Origin: an uncultured Alistipes sp.
GTDB taxonomy: Bacteria; Bacteroidota; Bacteroidia; Bacteroidales; Rikenellaceae
Assembly: GCA_900546065.1 (NCBI GenBank)
Contig: URBK01000011.1
Coordinates: 1 to 64,000, forward strand
Length of the DNA stretch: 64,000 bases
Reading direction: 5' to 3'
Numbering within the stretch: position 1 is the first letter of the stretch; every line of letters starts with the position of its first letter. This document shows positions 1 through 9,133 of this stretch, piece by piece. A program made the position numbers and the translations under genes. The notes below the pieces were generated by a model. The model was not told where the DNA came from. It ran no database searches and saw only the letters and a program-made list of their open reading frames with translations.

Positions 1-339
1 CCACTTCGAGACCCTCCCGCGGTTGTCCCATACACGCACCTGCCACTCGTAACGCGTACCCGAGGCCAGAGGCTCACCCTCGTATGCCACCGTCACGCTG
101 TTCTGCGACTCGACGCGACCCGTACGCCACACGCTGCGGCCGTCGCGGAAAACACGCACCTCGTAAGCCTGCTGCATGACATTGCGGTCGGGACTCTCCA
201 CAATCCAGCTCAGCACGGGCTGCGCATCCACAACACCCGAAGGCTCACGCATATGGTTCACCCGCAATGACGACACGCTCACCTGCGCCGCCGCAGGCAG
301 CCATGCCGCCGTGAATAAGAATAACAACAGTCGTTTCAT
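1..339 (-). CDS. GH78-type alpha-L-rhamnosidase, N-terminal fragment
   Basis: Only the first 113 codons are inside the window; the gene runs off the left edge. The start ATG (complement of 337-339) opens a signal peptide, MKRLLLFLFTAAWLPAAAQ, so the protein is exported. What follows is the fibronectin-like domain found at the front of Bacteroidota rhamnosidases: a V.SLRVNHMREPSGV stretch, then QPVLSWIVES and YEWQVRVWDNRG. These match the usual order LR.....P.G......F.W.......Q.AY.I.V. The family hydrolyses terminal rhamnose from plant glycans and glycosides. The catalytic domain is out of view, so the enzyme class rests on the N-terminal domain only. A TAGTTTTG box at 379-386 on the same strand is the likely promoter. 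Confidence 0.7.
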   Translation of the reverse strand, partial: MKRLLLFLFTAAWLPAAAQVSVSSLRVNHMREPSGVVDAQPVLSWIVESPDRNVMQQAYEVRVFRDGRSVWRTGRVESQNSVTVAYEGEPLASGTRYEWQVRVWDNRGRVSKW

Positions 340-662
340 ATAAATGGTTTTTGGTTAGTATCCGAAATCGGGGTTTTACAAAACTAACCATTTTTTCCGA
401 CCTTACGGCCCGAAACGATGATTTTTCGACTGCGCGCCGTGACATTAATCCCGCCGCACACACGGCAGCCACCCGCCCGAGAGCCGTCGAGAGTCCCAAG
501 ACTCGATCTTACGTCAAAAAATTTAGCCATCTGCATTTATTTTTGTATATTTGCGTCGCGGAAACCGACGAGCCGCACAGTCATACCAAAAGGCCGCTGC
601 CCGTCATCCGATCCGCACCGCACGAAACAGAGATATTCATCACTTCAATAAAAGTAAGAATT
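340..662. other. Divergent intergenic region, rhamnosidase / fba
   Basis: No gene is seen here. It holds a leftward -7 box (TAGTTTTG, 379-386) for the rhamnosidase and a rightward -7 box (TATATTTG, 546-553) for the aldolase, and leaves the aldolase with a 5' untranslated leader of roughly 105 nt. Open frames that cross it continue upstream of both promoters and are not credible genes. Confidence 0.6.
546..553 (+). promoter_or_regulatory. Promoter -7 box of fba
   Basis: TATATTTG followed by C matches the Bacteroidota TAnnTTTG element. The 20 bp upstream spacer leads to TTTA at 522-525, a weak -33 element. Transcription should start near 558. Confidence 0.65.
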
Positions 663-1655
663 ATGGTATCGTACAAAGATCTCGGCCTCGTGAACACCCG
701 CGAGATGTTCAAAAAGGCCATCAACGGAGGTTATGCCGTACCGGCATTCAACTTCAACAACATGGAGCAGATGCAGGCCATAATCTCGGCATGTGTCGAG
801 TGCTCGTCGCCCGTGATTCTGCAGGTATCGTCAGGTGCGCGCAAGTACGCCAACCAGACCCTGCTGCGTTACATGGCTCAGGGTGCTGTCGAGTATGCCA
901 AGGAGCTGGGAAAGAACATCCCCATCTGCCTGCACCTCGATCACGGCAACTCGTTCGAGCTCTGCAAGAGCTGCGTCGACATGGGCTTCTCGTCGGTTAT
1001 GATCGACGGTTCGTCGCTGCCCTATGAGGAGAACGTAGCCCTCACCAAGAAGGTCGTAGACTATGCCCACCAGTTCGACGTTACCGTCGAGGGCGAGCTG
1101 GGCGTACTGGCCGGCGTCGAGGATGAGGTTTCGGCCGAGGAGGCCCACTACACCCGCCCCGAGGAGGTTATCGACTTCGTAAGCAAGACCGGCGTTGACT
1201 CGCTGGCCATCTCGATCGGCACCTCGCACGGCGCAAACAAGTTCAAGCCCGAGCAGTGCACCCGCAATGCCGACGGCATTCTGGTTCCGCCCCCATTGCG
1301 TTTCGACATCCTCGAGGCCATCGAGAAGAAGCTTCCCGGATTCCCCATCGTACTGCACGGATCGTCGTCTGTACCTCAGGAGTACGTCAAGATCATCAAC
1401 ACCCACGGCGGTGCCCTGAAGGATGCCGTAGGTATCCCCGAGGAGCAGCTCCGCAAGGCCGCAAAGAGCGCCGTCTGCAAGATCAACATCGACTCGGACG
1501 GTCGTCTGGCCATGACCGCTACCATCCGCAAGATCTTCGTTGAGCAGCCCGCAGAGTTCGACCCCCGCAAGTATCTGGGTCCCGCTCGCGACGAGCTCAA
1601 GAAGCTCTATATGCACAAGTGCGAGGCCGTGCTCGGCTCTGCCGGCAAGGCTTAA
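663..1655 (+). CDS. fba: Fructose-1,6-bisphosphate aldolase, class II
   Basis: A 330-residue class II (zinc-dependent) aldolase that cleaves fructose-1,6-bisphosphate to DHAP and glyceraldehyde-3-phosphate, and runs in reverse in gluconeogenesis. The zinc site begins at HLDHG (residues 91-95: catalytic Asp93, ligand His94). A second acidic motif, EGELG, follows at 143-147, and the late VLHGSSSVP loop carries a further His ligand and the phosphate-binding Gly/Ser residues. The open frame continues about 100 codons upstream, but the promoter at 546-553 lies inside that extension, and MVSYKDLGLVNTREMF is the normal family start, so 663 is chosen. It is a single-gene unit closed by the hairpin at 1676-1705. 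Identification is secure. Confidence 0.95.
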   Translation: MVSYKDLGLVNTREMFKKAINGGYAVPAFNFNNMEQMQAIISACVECSSPVILQVSSGARKYANQTLLRYMAQGAVEYAKELGKNIPICLHLDHGNSFELCKSCVDMGFSSVMIDGSSLPYEENVALTKKVVDYAHQFDVTVEGELGVLAGVEDEVSAEEAHYTRPEEVIDFVSKTGVDSLAISIGTSHGANKFKPEQCTRNADGILVPPPLRFDILEAIEKKLPGFPIVLHGSSSVPQEYVKIINTHGGALKDAVGIPEEQLRKAAKSAVCKINIDSDGRLAMTATIRKIFVEQPAEFDPRKYLGPARDELKKLYMHKCEAVLGSAGKA

Positions 1656-1675
1656 TCGTAACACCTGCATAACAC

Positions 1676-1705
1676 GAGAGCCGCACCCGATCGGGTGCGG
1701 CTCTC
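1676..1705 (+). terminator. Perfect 15-bp palindrome after fba
   Basis: GAGAGCCGCACCCGA is followed directly by its reverse complement and then a weak T-rich stretch (TTCGTTTACTCTT). It sits 20 nt after the aldolase stop and faces a leftward gene, so it may stop transcription from both sides. Confidence 0.65.
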
Positions 1706-1786
1706 TTCGTTTACTCTTATACAACCGACTGCATACATTTATCATGCAGCCCGTATTTCCCGGCACATCGCTGCCGCCACTCCGCA

Positions 1787-2779
1787 CTACTTGCGGTGAG
1801 CGTTTCCGAAACCTTCGAAGTATTTCAGGAACTGCATACGCTCCAGACGGTCCACATGGGCGGCATCCGCGGCATTCATACGTCCGCGATACCCGGCAAC
1901 AGAGTCAAAACCGTGACGCTCCTGCCACTTTTCTACCGTCTCCAAGGCCGACGAGATCCATGCGTCGCCCGCCATATATATTGCGCTGCACACCTCTACG
2001 GCCGAAGCTCCGGCCAGCAGGGCCTTCACGACGGCCTCACCGCTGTGAACGCCTCCAGATATGGCATACGATATATTCTTCACGGCAGCCGAGGCTATGC
2101 CCGTCCACCGCAGCGAGTTCGACAGGTCGCTCTCGTCGCTGAGCACCTTGCCCGAAACGTACTCCATCTTCTCGATATCGATATCGGTCTGATAGGGGCG
2201 GTTGAAGAGCACGACAGCCGCCGCGCCGTAACCGCGCAGACGCTCTATGAGGCTTACGGGATTCGACAGATTGGCTCCGAGCTTCATGATCACGGGGATC
2301 GAGACGCTGCGCTTGACCGCCGCGAGGATCTCCACATGCCGCTGCTCGAAGGCTCCGTCGGCGGCCGCCTTGTCCGAGGCGAGGCTCATAACGTTGAGTT
2401 CCAGAGCGTCGGCACCCTCCTGCTCGATCATACGCGCGAAGTCGGTCCACTCGCCCGCCGAACAGCAGCAGATGCTCGCAATGACGGGTATCTTGCAGAG
2501 AGACTTGCTCTCACGCACCAGTTTCAGGTAGTCGCCCAGCATCTGCCCGCGCAGATAACCCTGAAGGTAGTCTGCCGACTCGGTATGGGCCGTTTCGTCG
2601 GTAAGCGACTCGGTGCGGCGCACGATATCCTCCTCGAAGAGCGACTTGAGCACCACGGCGCCCGCGCCCGCGCGCTCCAAACGCAGACACCCCTCGGCGC
2701 TGTCGGTAAGCGAGCTGCTGCTCACCACAATCGGGTTTTTAAGCTCCAAACCCGCAAACGATGTATTAAGACTGCTCAT
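1787..2779 (-). CDS. Dihydroorotate dehydrogenase-like flavoprotein
   Basis: A 330-residue TIM-barrel protein of the dihydroorotate dehydrogenase superfamily. FMN-barrel features are visible: the opening strand GLELKNPIVVSSS, IPVIMKLG in the middle and the phosphate-binding ISGGVHSGEAVVKALLAGA near the C-terminus. However, the segment that normally reads ELN.SCPN and carries the catalytic Cys or Ser is here ALELNVMSLASD, with no Cys or Ser in the expected place. Such proteins are common in Bacteroidota and are annotated as DHODH-like; the substrate is not known. The start MSSLNTSF is favoured because a complete promoter (2809-2840) lies inside the longer frame. A role in pyrimidine synthesis should not be assumed. 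Confidence 0.85.
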   Translation of the reverse strand: MSSLNTSFAGLELKNPIVVSSSSLTDSAEGCLRLERAGAGAVVLKSLFEEDIVRRTESLTDETAHTESADYLQGYLRGQMLGDYLKLVRESKSLCKIPVIASICCCSAGEWTDFARMIEQEGADALELNVMSLASDKAAADGAFEQRHVEILAAVKRSVSIPVIMKLGANLSNPVSLIERLRGYGAAAVVLFNRPYQTDIDIEKMEYVSGKVLSDESDLSNSLRWTGIASAAVKNISYAISGGVHSGEAVVKALLAGASAVEVCSAIYMAGDAWISSALETVEKWQERHGFDSVAGYRGRMNAADAAHVDRLERMQFLKYFEGFGNAHRK

Positions 2780-2808
2780 ATCAGTACATTTGTGTTCGTT
2801 CCGAAAAT

Positions 2809-2840
2809 CAAAAGTAGTCATTATTACCTTAATATGCAAA
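2809..2840 (-). promoter_or_regulatory. Promoter of the DHODH-like gene
   Basis: On the minus strand, TTTG (2837-2840) is followed by a 20 bp spacer and TACTTTTG (2809-2816), a full match to the Bacteroidota -33/-7 consensus. Transcription would start about 25 nt before the chosen ATG. Confidence 0.8.
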
Positions 2841-2869
2841 TCGGCAGCCGCGCATGCGCCGAACGCGAC

Positions 2870-2908
2870 AAAAAAATTCCTCCGCACGGCATCCATGCCG
2901 CACGGAGG
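2870..2908 (-). terminator. Terminator of asnB
   Basis: CCTCCG and CGGCAT pair with ATGCCG and CGGAGG around a CA/CA internal mismatch, and on the minus strand the stem is followed by seven T. It lies 68 nt after the asnB stop. Confidence 0.8.
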
Positions 2909-2975
2909 GTTAACCATATCACACCGACCCGGGGATATATCTTATTACTCGGGATATATACCCAGTCAGTGCATA

Positions 2976-4649
2976 TCAGTGCTTGAGGTCCTTTACGTGT
3001 ACGCCGAATACGGCACGGCCCGACGGATCGTTCATGTTGCGGAACGACTCGTCCCATGCCAGCGCCTCGGCCGTCGAGCAGGCCACCGACGGCACTGACG
3101 GCACACACTGCGCCGCCGTCTGCGACGGGAAGAACTCCTCGAAGATCGTACGGTAGTAATACTCCTCCTTGTTGCGGGGAGGGTTGATCGGGAAACGCTC
3201 CGCCGCCAGCGACATGTCGCGGTCGCTCACGGCCTCCGAGGTGATCTTCTTCAGCGTGTCGATCCAACCGTAGCCCACACCGTCCGAGAACTGCTCCTTC
3301 TGGCGCCATACGATCGACTCGGGAAGCATATCCTCGAATGCCTTGCGCAGCACCCACTTCTCCATGTTGTGCTCGCCGCGTACCATCTTCGACTCGGGGT
3401 TGATGCGCATGGCAACATCCAGAAACTCCTTGTCGAGGAAGGGCACACGCCCCTCGATACCCCAAGCGCTCAGCGCCTTGTTGGCGCGCAGGCAGTCGTA
3501 GAGGTGCAGCTTGCCGATCTTGCGCACCGTCTCCTCGTGGAATTCGCGGGCATTCGGGGCCTTGTGGAAATAGAGGTATCCGCCGAAGATCTCGTCGGCA
3601 CCCTCGCCCGAAAGCACCATCTTGATACCCATAGACTTGATCACACGCGCCAGCAGATACATGGGCGTCGACGCACGTACCGTCGTCACGTCATAGGTCT
3701 CGATATGGTAGATCACGTCGCGCAGGGCATCCAGACCCTCCTGAATCGTGTAGTGTATCTCGTGGTGCACCGTACCGATATGTTCGGCCACACGCCGTGC
3801 CGCCGCAAGGTCGGGCGCATCCTTCAGACCGATGGCGAAGGAGTGCAGCTGGGGCCACCACGCCGCATCGCGGCTGCCCGACTCGATACGCTTGTCGGCA
3901 TACTTCTTGGCCACGGCCGAGATGATCGACGAATCGAGACCGCCCGAGAGAAGTACACCGTAGGGCACGTCCGACATCAGCTGACGGCGTACGGCATCCT
4001 CCAGCGACGAGCGCAGAGCACCGATATCGGTCGGATTGTCCTTAACGGCGTCGTACGACTCCCAGTCGCGGTGGTACCAGCGCTTCATCTCGCCGTCACG
4101 GCTCGACCAGTAGTGCCCCGGCAGGAAGGGCTTGATGGTGACACATATACCCTCCAGAGCCTTCAGCTCCGAGGCGGCATAGAAGTGACCCGCACGGTCC
4201 CAACCGATGTAAAGCGGAATAACGCCTATCGGGTCACGGGCGATAAGATACTCGTCATGCTCGATATCGTAGAGCGCGAATGCGAAGATACCGCTTATCT
4301 TCTCCAGCATGCCGAGCCCCATACGCTGCCACAAGGGTATGATCACCTCGCAGTCGGAACCCGTCTGGAACTCATATTCGCCCTCCAGCTCGCGGCGTAT
4401 CTCGCGATGGTTGTATATCTCGCCGTTGACGGCCAGCACGATCTTGCCGTCCGACGAATAGAGAGGCTGCCGCCCCGACTGCGGGTCCACGATCGACAGT
4501 CGCTCGTGTGATATGATGGCCCGCTCGCCGCAAAAGATACCCGACCAGTCGGGACCGCGATGACGAATCTTCTTCGACATGCGCAGCACCTGCTCTCTGT
4601 ACTCGGTGCTGTTGTTCTGTATATCGAACATTCCTACGAATCCGCACAT
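2976..4649 (-). CDS. asnB: Asparagine synthase B, glutamine-hydrolysing
   Basis: A 557-residue asparagine synthetase that makes asparagine from aspartate, glutamine and ATP. The N-terminal glutaminase domain starts MCGFVGMF, so Cys2 becomes the N-terminal nucleophile after Met removal; RHRGPD and the HERLSIVD motif of class II amidotransferases follow. The synthetase domain carries the ATP pyrophosphatase loop SGGLDSS near residue 233 and the VLSGEGADEIFGGY motif near 340. Length is normal for the bacterial AsnB family. It is monocistronic, with its own promoter (box at 4784-4791) and a terminator at 2870-2908. The start is fixed by the need for Cys2. Confidence 0.95.
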   Translation of the reverse strand: MCGFVGMFDIQNNSTEYREQVLRMSKKIRHRGPDWSGIFCGERAIISHERLSIVDPQSGRQPLYSSDGKIVLAVNGEIYNHREIRRELEGEYEFQTGSDCEVIIPLWQRMGLGMLEKISGIFAFALYDIEHDEYLIARDPIGVIPLYIGWDRAGHFYAASELKALEGICVTIKPFLPGHYWSSRDGEMKRWYHRDWESYDAVKDNPTDIGALRSSLEDAVRRQLMSDVPYGVLLSGGLDSSIISAVAKKYADKRIESGSRDAAWWPQLHSFAIGLKDAPDLAAARRVAEHIGTVHHEIHYTIQEGLDALRDVIYHIETYDVTTVRASTPMYLLARVIKSMGIKMVLSGEGADEIFGGYLYFHKAPNAREFHEETVRKIGKLHLYDCLRANKALSAWGIEGRVPFLDKEFLDVAMRINPESKMVRGEHNMEKWVLRKAFEDMLPESIVWRQKEQFSDGVGYGWIDTLKKITSEAVSDRDMSLAAERFPINPPRNKEEYYYRTIFEEFFPSQTAAQCVPSVPSVACSTAEALAWDESFRNMNDPSGRAVFGVHVKDLKH

Positions 4650-4783
4650 AACTTCAAAAAAAATTGGGTTTCACATGACGGCGCCGCCACAGCCGCACCG
4701 CCGACAACCGTCCCGTGCGGCCGTCGCCGCATGCCGGACCCAGCCCTGAGGCAATGCCTCCGTTTAGGGACAAGTCGTCTTCG

Positions 4784-4791
4784 CAAATATA
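4784..4791 (-). promoter_or_regulatory. Promoter -7 box of asnB
   Basis: TATATTTG on the minus strand followed by C. A T-rich stretch sits about 20 bp upstream at the -33 position. Confidence 0.6.
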
Positions 4792-4965
4792 CAACATTAG
4801 CGGCATAAAAAACCGTGTTCGGTCCATTTATTAGCATAATTATTCCGCAAACGCCCTTCGGCACCACCTCCGGCGCGATATAGACGATGTTCTATTTGCT
4901 CATAAAAATGCACAAAAAGACTCGATGCCGGGAGCTTATTATATTCTATATCACGAAAATATTCG

Positions 4966-4973
4966 TATATTTG
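4966..4973 (+). promoter_or_regulatory. Promoter -7 box of AraC-family gene
   Basis: TATATTTG, 20 nt before the ATG at 4994. Its position excludes the longer open frame that begins at 4925. Confidence 0.6.
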
Positions 4974-4993
4974 TCCGAAAAATATATCTGTCG

Positions 4994-5878
4994 ATGGACA
5001 CTACTATTCCCACACCCCAAACCCCAATAGCCGATTTTGCCGCCACGGCCGAAACCGACCTGTTCAGTTTTATCGACCAGAAAGACTACCATACCGTTCT
5101 CAACAAGCAGGAGAACATGCCCTACGTGATACGTCTGGGCGGCATATTCCTCTGTCTGGAGGGCGAGGGCGACGTCATCATCAACGAGCAGAAATACCAC
5201 CTGCAGCCGCGCACGATGTGTCTGGCCTTCAGGGGTACGATCCTCCAGTCGCTCCGCACCGACGACGCCTTCAAGGGTTACACCATAGCCATCAACATCG
5301 ACTTCATACACGACATAAACATTCCGTCGGCCACATCGCTCTACATGCTCATACGCGACTATCCGTGCGTTGTGCTCACTCAGGAGCAGACCGAATGCAT
5401 ACTCGAACTTTGCGAGATGATGCGACGCAAGAACGCCCGCAAGCAGCACCCCTTCCGCATGCAGATCAACTCCCAGATCCTGCTTACGCTCTGCTACGAG
5501 CTGGCCGCCATATACACGCAATACCACCCCGTCAAGCGTCAGCCATGCTCGCGGCAGGATACCCTTTTCAGACGGTTTCTCTCGCTGCTGGCCACCGACA
5601 TAACCATCTCGCGCGAGGTGCAGTATTACGCCGACAAGCTCTGCATAACGCCCAAGTACCTCACCATCATCACGCGTCAGGCATCGGGGCGCAGCGCCAC
5701 GGAGTGGATCTCGCAGACGGTAATCGTCAAGGCCAAGTCGCTGCTCTCTGGTACGCAACTCACCGTGCAGCAGATATCCAACAATCTGAACTTCCCGAAC
5801 CCTTCGTTCTTCGGGCAATATTTCCTGCGGCATACGGGCATGACACCCAAGGAGTTCCGCCGCACGAAGACGCAATAG
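4994..5878 (+). CDS. AraC-family transcriptional regulator
   Basis: A 294-residue regulator. Residues about 1-190 form a cupin-like sensing half, with YVIRLGGIFLCLEGEGDVIINEQKYHL-type strands. The last 100 residues are an AraC/XylS DNA-binding domain with two helix-turn-helix units: VQYYADKLCITPKYLTIITRQ for the first and VQQISNNLNFPNPSFFGQYF for the second, ending in the family signature TGMTPKEFRR. The effector cannot be read from sequence. It lies divergent to asnB and 65 nt upstream of a radical SAM gene on the same strand. A second regulator of the same build is at 44137-45042. The start at 4994 is set by the promoter box. Confidence 0.9.
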   Translation: MDTTIPTPQTPIADFAATAETDLFSFIDQKDYHTVLNKQENMPYVIRLGGIFLCLEGEGDVIINEQKYHLQPRTMCLAFRGTILQSLRTDDAFKGYTIAINIDFIHDINIPSATSLYMLIRDYPCVVLTQEQTECILELCEMMRRKNARKQHPFRMQINSQILLTLCYELAAIYTQYHPVKRQPCSRQDTLFRRFLSLLATDITISREVQYYADKLCITPKYLTIITRQASGRSATEWISQTVIVKAKSLLSGTQLTVQQISNNLNFPNPSFFGQYFLRHTGMTPKEFRRTKTQ

Positions 5879-5943
5879 GCCGAAGCGGGCGCCGGACGAG
5901 AAGCCTATAACGAAAAGTACCATATACAAAAAATATCCGAACC

Positions 5944-6714
5944 ATGACATCGCTCTATGACAACATAATCTTCGGGCCGGTGCATTCGCGCCGTCTGGGA
6001 TTGTCGCTGGGGGTAAACCTCCTGCCCATAGAATCCAAGCTGTGCAGTTTCGACTGTATCTATTGCGAGTGCGGTTGGAATGCCGACCACCGCGGCGCGC
6101 GCCGCTTCAATGCCCGTGAGGATGTGCGGCGGATGCTGGCCGAGACGCTCGACCGCATGTGCGCCGCCGGCACGCCGCCCGATGTTATAACCTTCGCCGG
6201 CAACGGCGAACCGACGCTCCACCCCGACTTCGAGGCCATCATCGACGATACGCTCGCGCTGCGCGACCGCCACTGCCCCACAGCCAAGGTCTCGGTGCTG
6301 AGCAACGCCACACAGATCGGCCGCGAGGATATCCGCCGCGCCCTGCTGCGCGTGGACAACAACCTGCTGAAGCTCGACTCGGCCTTCGACGAGACGGTGC
6401 GGCTGATAAACAACCCTGCAGGCAACTATACCGTAGCCCGCACGGTCGAGCTGATGAAACTATTCGAGGGACGCCTCATCGTGCAGACGATGTTCCTGCG
6501 CGGGATGTGCAACGGCCGCCGCGTGGACAACACCACCGAACGCGAAGTTGCGGCATGGCTCGATCTGGTACGGGAGATAGCGCCGCGACAGGTCATGGTC
6601 TACTCACTCGACCGCGACACCCCCTGCCCTACGCTTGAGAAGGTCCCCAAGGAGGAGTTGCAGGCCATAGCGCGCCGCGTCGAGCAGGCAGGCATCCCCT
6701 GCACGGCCGCATAA
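5944..6714 (+). CDS. Radical SAM protein
   Basis: A 256-residue radical SAM protein. The iron-sulfur motif is CSFDCIYC (CX3CX2C, residues about 34-41), and the GNGEPTLHPDF motif near residue 79 is the usual SAM-binding region of the family. The opening FGPVHSRRLGLSLGVNLLP is shared with a widespread group of short radical SAM proteins of unknown function, so the substrate is not assigned. No C-terminal extra cluster domain is seen. It follows the AraC gene by 65 nt and could be co-transcribed with it. Confidence 0.85.
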   Translation: MTSLYDNIIFGPVHSRRLGLSLGVNLLPIESKLCSFDCIYCECGWNADHRGARRFNAREDVRRMLAETLDRMCAAGTPPDVITFAGNGEPTLHPDFEAIIDDTLALRDRHCPTAKVSVLSNATQIGREDIRRALLRVDNNLLKLDSAFDETVRLINNPAGNYTVARTVELMKLFEGRLIVQTMFLRGMCNGRRVDNTTEREVAAWLDLVREIAPRQVMVYSLDRDTPCPTLEKVPKEELQAIARRVEQAGIPCTAA

Positions 6715-6759
6715 CGGCTCTATTTGCCTTAACATGAGCATATAAAAAGGTCGGCGATA

Positions 6760-6790
6760 TTGTTTTAACGCTCTGTTTTGCGTATATTTG
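6760..6790 (+). promoter_or_regulatory. Promoter of thioredoxin-fold gene
   Basis: TTG (6760-6762), a 20 bp spacer and TATATTTG (6783-6790), 24 nt before the start codon at 6815. Confidence 0.75.
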
Positions 6791-6814
6791 CCATAAGGCC
6801 CAAACACTACCTCC

Positions 6815-8917
6815 ATGAAACGGATCATGCTTCTTCTCCTCACACTTGCTGTCGCGCTCACGGCTGCCGCGCAGCGCGTGATCGAAAATCCCGACATCGA
6901 CTATGTCCCCACATGGATCACCCTTACGGAGATCACGCTCGGCGGCGACCGCACCGTCGTCAAGGCCGAGTTGCGCAACAACCCCAACCCGTGGGTGAAG
7001 GTATCGTCCGACACCGACCTCATAGACCCCGCCACAGGCAACAAATACCATATCCTCGGGGCCGAGGGGATCGAGCTCGACAAAAAGACATATATGCCCG
7101 CCTCGGGCAAGATGCTCTGCACGCTGCTCTTCGAGGCCGTTCCCGCCTCGGTCGAGCGGCTCAACATGGTCAAAGAAGGTAACCGGTCCGACAATAACAT
7201 CTACGGCATACACCTTGCCAAGAGCGCACCGAAAGTCCCTGCCGTCGGGGAAGACGGAATCGACCCGTGGACCATGACAGCGGAATATTACATGAGCCTG
7301 CCGCCCAGCGGCGCCGAGGTCAACATCGACTACCGCCGCCACCGCGGCATGGAGTTCTGCAAGAGCGCAACGGCACACGTCAAGGTGCATCTGGACAACT
7401 ACTCGCCCGAATTGGGCGTGACAACCGTACGCCTGATGAGTTACGACCACGTTTACCACGACGAAACTTCTGTATTGGCAGACATAGGGCCCGACAACAC
7501 CTACGAAGCAGACATACCGATAGAGCATCCGCAATTTATCCTTTCCAGCTTTCCCGCAAAGGTGTGGTTCCTTATGCCCGGGGATACATTGGAGGTGTTC
7601 CACACAATAAATTCCGACAATACGGCTTTCCGCTCCAGAGGCGAGTCGGGCATGATAAACGCCCTGAATTATCCGCTTCACGACCGACTGAACTATACCC
7701 GCGGCTTTGAACGATACAAACAGATGACGGACTCCATTGCCGCAGGCCGCGCCGCAACCGAAGCGCTCATAGGCCAATTGGCCGACAGATACAACCGCGT
7801 ATGGGACGGCACCTTTGCCGAGCAATGCCTGCGCGACACCCCCTTGTCGTCGTTCGGCAAGGAGCTGGTGATGGTAAACGTGGCTTGTGAGCTGTTGGAG
7901 TTCATGGAGGATATATACGCTGAATACAACCGGCAAGGAGAGATAAAGAACAAGGCCGAAGACGGTTCGACATATTATACGACCGATCCCGACTTTGAAA
8001 TGCTCGATCATAAACGTATGTTCAACGCCATACACGACTACTGTCTGTTCGTTTACGACAACCCGCTGACTCTTATGAGTTCCAGAACATTGGGCATATT
8101 CAACCGCAGCGAGTTCGATCCCGTATTCAGCAAATATTCATTGTTCGAGTATGAGTATATTGCAAGAAGATTATATGGGCAGCAGACCGAGGCCCGGACA
8201 CTGCTCGAAAGCAAACAACGCATCGACGAACAGAATATGCGCGATTACGGCATCGGAGACTGTTTTATGGCAGAGATGGCGCGCGCACGCAGCCACATCA
8301 CGTTGATACTATCACCATTATACTACAGCATGGACAACCTCGGGGACGAAGCCGTCAACACCATCCTGTCAACCGGCTATGACTTCCTTACCACGATAAG
8401 GAATCCATACATCATGCGCAAGATGGTTGAAGAACAGATGCGCGTAAAGGATCTCATCGCCGAGCGGCAGGCCGCAAGGCAAGGAGAGAGCACCGCGACA
8501 GAAAAGTCCGAGAAAAAATCTCCGCCAACGCCGGCGGAGGAGATTCTGCAACGCATCATCGAACCATACGCCGGCAACCTGCTCTACCTCGACTTCTGGG
8601 GAATGAACTGCGGCCCATGCCGTAGAAGCATGATTGCCCAGCGTGAGATCGTCGAGCAGCTGAGCGGCGAGCCGGTACGGTTCCTTTACATCTGCGAGGA
8701 GAAGACCTCCCCGCGCAAGTTGGCCGAGCAGTGGATGAAAGAGCAATCGATCAAAGGGGAGCATATATATCTTACTGTTGACGAATGGAACAGGCTCGCG
8801 CAAATGTTCGAAATCTCGGGCATACCGCACGCCGTACTTGTCGACCGCGACGGCAAGGTCATAACAAACGGGTTCCATCTCTCGTCGGCCGACGACCTTC
8901 GCAAACACCTGAAATAG
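6815..8917 (+). CDS. Exported thioredoxin-fold protein (TlpA/ResA-like C-terminus)
   Basis: A 700-residue protein with a signal peptide (MKRIMLLLLTLAVALTAAAQ), so it is periplasmic or outer-membrane associated. The first 550 residues are not recognised as a named domain; beta-rich sequence at the front gives way to a helical middle. Residues about 585-700 are a thioredoxin domain of the TlpA/ResA/DsbE type, with LLYLDFWGMNCGPCRRSM as the active site and the cis-proline loop ISGIPHAVLVD. The CGPC dipeptide is that of thioredoxin rather than the CPPC usual in TlpA. Large exported proteins ending in a thioredoxin domain are frequent in Bacteroidota and are presumed to act as disulfide reductases; the client is unknown. 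It has its own promoter. Confidence 0.8.
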   Translation: MKRIMLLLLTLAVALTAAAQRVIENPDIDYVPTWITLTEITLGGDRTVVKAELRNNPNPWVKVSSDTDLIDPATGNKYHILGAEGIELDKKTYMPASGKMLCTLLFEAVPASVERLNMVKEGNRSDNNIYGIHLAKSAPKVPAVGEDGIDPWTMTAEYYMSLPPSGAEVNIDYRRHRGMEFCKSATAHVKVHLDNYSPELGVTTVRLMSYDHVYHDETSVLADIGPDNTYEADIPIEHPQFILSSFPAKVWFLMPGDTLEVFHTINSDNTAFRSRGESGMINALNYPLHDRLNYTRGFERYKQMTDSIAAGRAATEALIGQLADRYNRVWDGTFAEQCLRDTPLSSFGKELVMVNVACELLEFMEDIYAEYNRQGEIKNKAEDGSTYYTTDPDFEMLDHKRMFNAIHDYCLFVYDNPLTLMSSRTLGIFNRSEFDPVFSKYSLFEYEYIARRLYGQQTEARTLLESKQRIDEQNMRDYGIGDCFMAEMARARSHITLILSPLYYSMDNLGDEAVNTILSTGYDFLTTIRNPYIMRKMVEEQMRVKDLIAERQAARQGESTATEKSEKKSPPTPAEEILQRIIEPYAGNLLYLDFWGMNCGPCRRSMIAQREIVEQLSGEPVRFLYICEEKTSPRKLAEQWMKEQSIKGEHIYLTVDEWNRLAQMFEISGIPHAVLVDRDGKVITNGFHLSSADDLRKHLK

Positions 8918-9097
8918 GTCCTTGAGCCGACTGGGGAAACATTCTCGCCGCCACATCCGGCAGACGCCATACCCCGACTCACACGAAAATCCGCGAGCAA
9001 AAGAGACGTTCAACGTTGGTTTTTGTTCGCGGATTTGCTATCTTTACATTGGATAGGCTACGCCCCGGCAGCAACGGATTTGAAAACATGGTTTTCA

Positions 9098-9129
9098 TTT
9101 GCCATTGCTGCGGGCTTTGAGTATATTTG
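9098..9129 (+). promoter_or_regulatory. Promoter of dxs, predicts a leaderless message
   Basis: TTTG (9098-9101), a 20 bp spacer and TATATTTG (9122-9129) form a perfect Bacteroidota promoter. The dxs ATG begins only four bases after the box, at 9134, where transcription itself should start. Confidence 0.8.
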
Positions 9130-9133
9130 CACC

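Larger units (their letters stand above)
4650..4993. other. Divergent intergenic region, asnB / AraC regulator
   Basis: No gene is seen. It carries a leftward -7 box for asnB (4784-4791), giving asnB a leader of about 130 nt that is rich in GC inverted repeats between 4678 and 4740, and a rightward -7 box for the AraC gene (4966-4973). The shared region makes control of asnB by the neighbouring regulator possible but unproven. Confidence 0.55.
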
